Shown here: positions 51,001-54,000 of the stretch, one piece after another
Position numbering within the stretch: the stretch's first letter is position 1
How the letters are laid out: every line of letters starts with the position of its first letter
Assembly: GCA_021014325.1 (NCBI GenBank)
Contig: CM037469.1
Span: 18,437,701-18,501,700 of the forward strand
DNA from: Plazaster borealis
Taxonomy: Eukaryota > Echinodermata > Asteroidea > Forcipulatida > Labidiasteridae
Reading direction: 5' to 3'
Length of the DNA: 64,000 bases
Program-made: the position numbers and the translations under genes
The notes under the pieces: generated by a model
What the model was told of the DNA's origin: nothing
Database searches by the model: none
What the model saw: only the letters and a program-made list of their open reading frames with translations

Positions 51001-54000
51001 GGCTGGGGAGCAGACCAACCTATGTTACAGCTCAGAGGTAGGTAGGCTCTACAAAAAGCCTGATCTTGATTTTAGAAAATGCTGTTATTTTCAGGGCTGC
51101 AGATACATTCACACATCCAACACGGCAAGCCTTTTATCGTCATATGCTCATGTTCGCACTGTTAGAATTATTATTGAAGTTAGAAGTATGTTTTTGTGTT
51201 TTTCTCAATGATACCAACTCGTAGGTCAAATGGTATGGATGGACTCCTTGGACGCCATGGTTTACATTTGCTCCCCTCGCGTGGCCAGCCTGAAAGAGCT
51301 CGAAGCCAGAAATCTCCATCTGTCAGACATTCCATTCCATGACGTCACGCGTGACCTCATCCTCTTCAACCACCAGCGATTGGTTGAGATCGAGCTGGGG
51401 AAGGAGCTGGAACAGAAGAAGGAGGAGCTACGGTCTGCTCTCGGGGACCTTGAGTCTGAGAAAAAGAAGACGGACATGCTGCTGCACTCGATGCTCCCGA
51501 GACTAGTTGCTGATCAATTGCGAGAGGGAAAGAAGGTTGAGGCCGGTGAGATATCAAGGAAGTTTAGTGCTTAAACTTTTTAAGAACAGTTCGAAAACGT
51601 TGCATGGTGTAGGACGCATTGAGTTAATTTTTTAAAGCCATTGTACAAGTATACAGAAAAACCCATCTGGAAACCATATGGTCCATTTCACCCAGTAGTG
51701 GCTATTGACCCCACGGTTAAGCAACTGCTGTGCAATTCCTATGGGAATTCCGGGAGAGCTGGTCATTGATGGATTTTGTGTGTGTGAAAAAGACTCCGAA
51801 TAGTAACAAGACATTACCATGATATTTGGCTAGGTGTAGATGGGGAATGCTTAATGGTAAAGATTAAACAAAATAAAAATGGCGGAGTACTGATTAGTTA
51901 ATTGTTATTATTTTTTGTTGGAAAGGGACATGTGTTTTGAAAAGAAAAACAACTCGGATGAAAAGACCGAACGTCCCAATATTTTGAATGTCGGGTGTCG
52001 GGACTTTGGTACTTCGTATATTTGGATAGGAATTCCTGTCTCACTACTCCTACTTTTGACCTTTCTAATGGTGCAGGTGTGGCAATAGATTCTGTACCCC
52101 GGAGATTATTCACCCCCCCCCCCCCTGCGGCAAACTGTGTAAAATGTCTTCTGATAGCGCCCTCTTTTGAATCATTCTCCTTCAGTCCATGTTAATTTCC
52201 CATATCTGGGACAGAATCTCCCTTCGACACAGGCACTTTATTGTGTTTCTCCAGTTAAATCAACAATTAATTAACTAAGCCCGGCTTATCCAGTTCCCGC
52301 CTTCGCACAACACCAAGCTCAAGTACTTATTAAGCAGCATCCAGCAACAGAATCCAGCATTCTCCTGAAGACGATCAGAGCATACTGATCGAAACGTTGA
52401 GTCGTTAACCAACACTACTCAAAAAGAGATATTCACATGGTGTTATCGCATACCTCTCTCAGTTATACCAGTTACACCATGCAAAGTTTCAAATCCTACT
52501 AATAAATGATACCCAACTAAATTCGTGTCAGACCCGAGCGACTTTGGCTGAGGCTATGGCCGTTGGATGTAGCACCGTAAACGTTGAAGAATAGGACTTA
52601 GCCGTAGCTATTGCCGAAGCCATCAATTCAGACATGGCTTTATAAAGCCAGGAAGGGCCAAAAGGTCTGATCCCCTATTGGGGAACATCATTTGTTTGTC
52701 AATGGAACACGACGAGGACTGTGACAACATGATAAATGTTTTAGTGATGGGGCTGTTTGGCTACAACTCAAAATACGACAGAAATGAAAGACTTTCTGGT
52801 GAGTAAGAATGAAAGAATCATTTTAACATGTTCATATGTAATTGTATATCCCACTGTACAGGCGAGTACGAGTTAGTGACGATCCTTTTCAGCGACATAG
52901 TCTCCTTCACCAATATCTGTGCCAAATGTAGACCCATCGACATAGTCAACATGCTGAATGCACTGTACATACGCTTTGATAAATTGACGACTGTTCACGA
53001 CGTCTACAAGGTATGAGTTCTTGGCAGAGTTCTCAGGGTTATTGTGTAAATCGTTAGAAAGAGACTTGATTCTCATAAAAAGTAAAAACAAGACAACTGT
53101 TTTCCCATGTCTTTGTTTAACTGTCAGCGTCCCAGCAATGATGGTACGGCGTGCATCACTTGCTCCTACGGATTGGTCTTATTGTATAGACCTTATCAAT
53201 GATATCCATTAATATTAACGAAGATCAATTAACCTTATGCAGTGACGTCATCACGCCGCCATTTTAGAGGTAAGACGGTGACGCAACAATAGAAAACGCA
53301 CATATATACACGCAGCGCTCATGAAGGGCTAATGAACAACCTTCTTTTGACCTCTAGCCGAGGGCGACTTATTCAAATGACGTCATGTGCATAAGGGCTG
53401 ATAGAGACATAGTAGGAGCTGTTTAAGACCGGTTGGCTATTAAAGGGACACGTTGCCTTGGATCGGACGAGTTGGTCTAAACAAATAGTTTGTAACCGTT
53501 TGTTATAGAATGCATATGGTTAGAAAGACGTTATAAAAGCAGAATACAAAGATCCACACAAATATGCCTCGAAATTCCGTGGTTTTCCTTTTACTTTACA
53601 CGGTCGGCCATTTTGTGGAGTCAAACATTTGACTCCACAAAATGGATTCTACTTTGTATTCTACTGTATTTGTATTCTACTTTTAAAACATCTTTCTAAC
53701 CATATGCATTTTATAACAAACGGTTACAAAATGCTTTTTATAGACCAACTCGCCCGATCCAAGGTAACGTGTCCCTTTAAGTTCGCACAACCGTTGAGCG
53801 TCGCGTGCAATTTGACCCTTATAGTGAAACGGCCCGAGGATAGGAATTACAAATTTGTAGAAAAAGACAAGTTCAATTGCAGTTTTAAACGTCTTAAACG
53901 GCCGTTTCAAACCATACAGGGTCGTTGCCGTGCAATGAAGGACCGAGCCGTTGCACGGCCATGACCCTGCCGGTTTCAAACGGCCGTTTAAGACCTCGTC

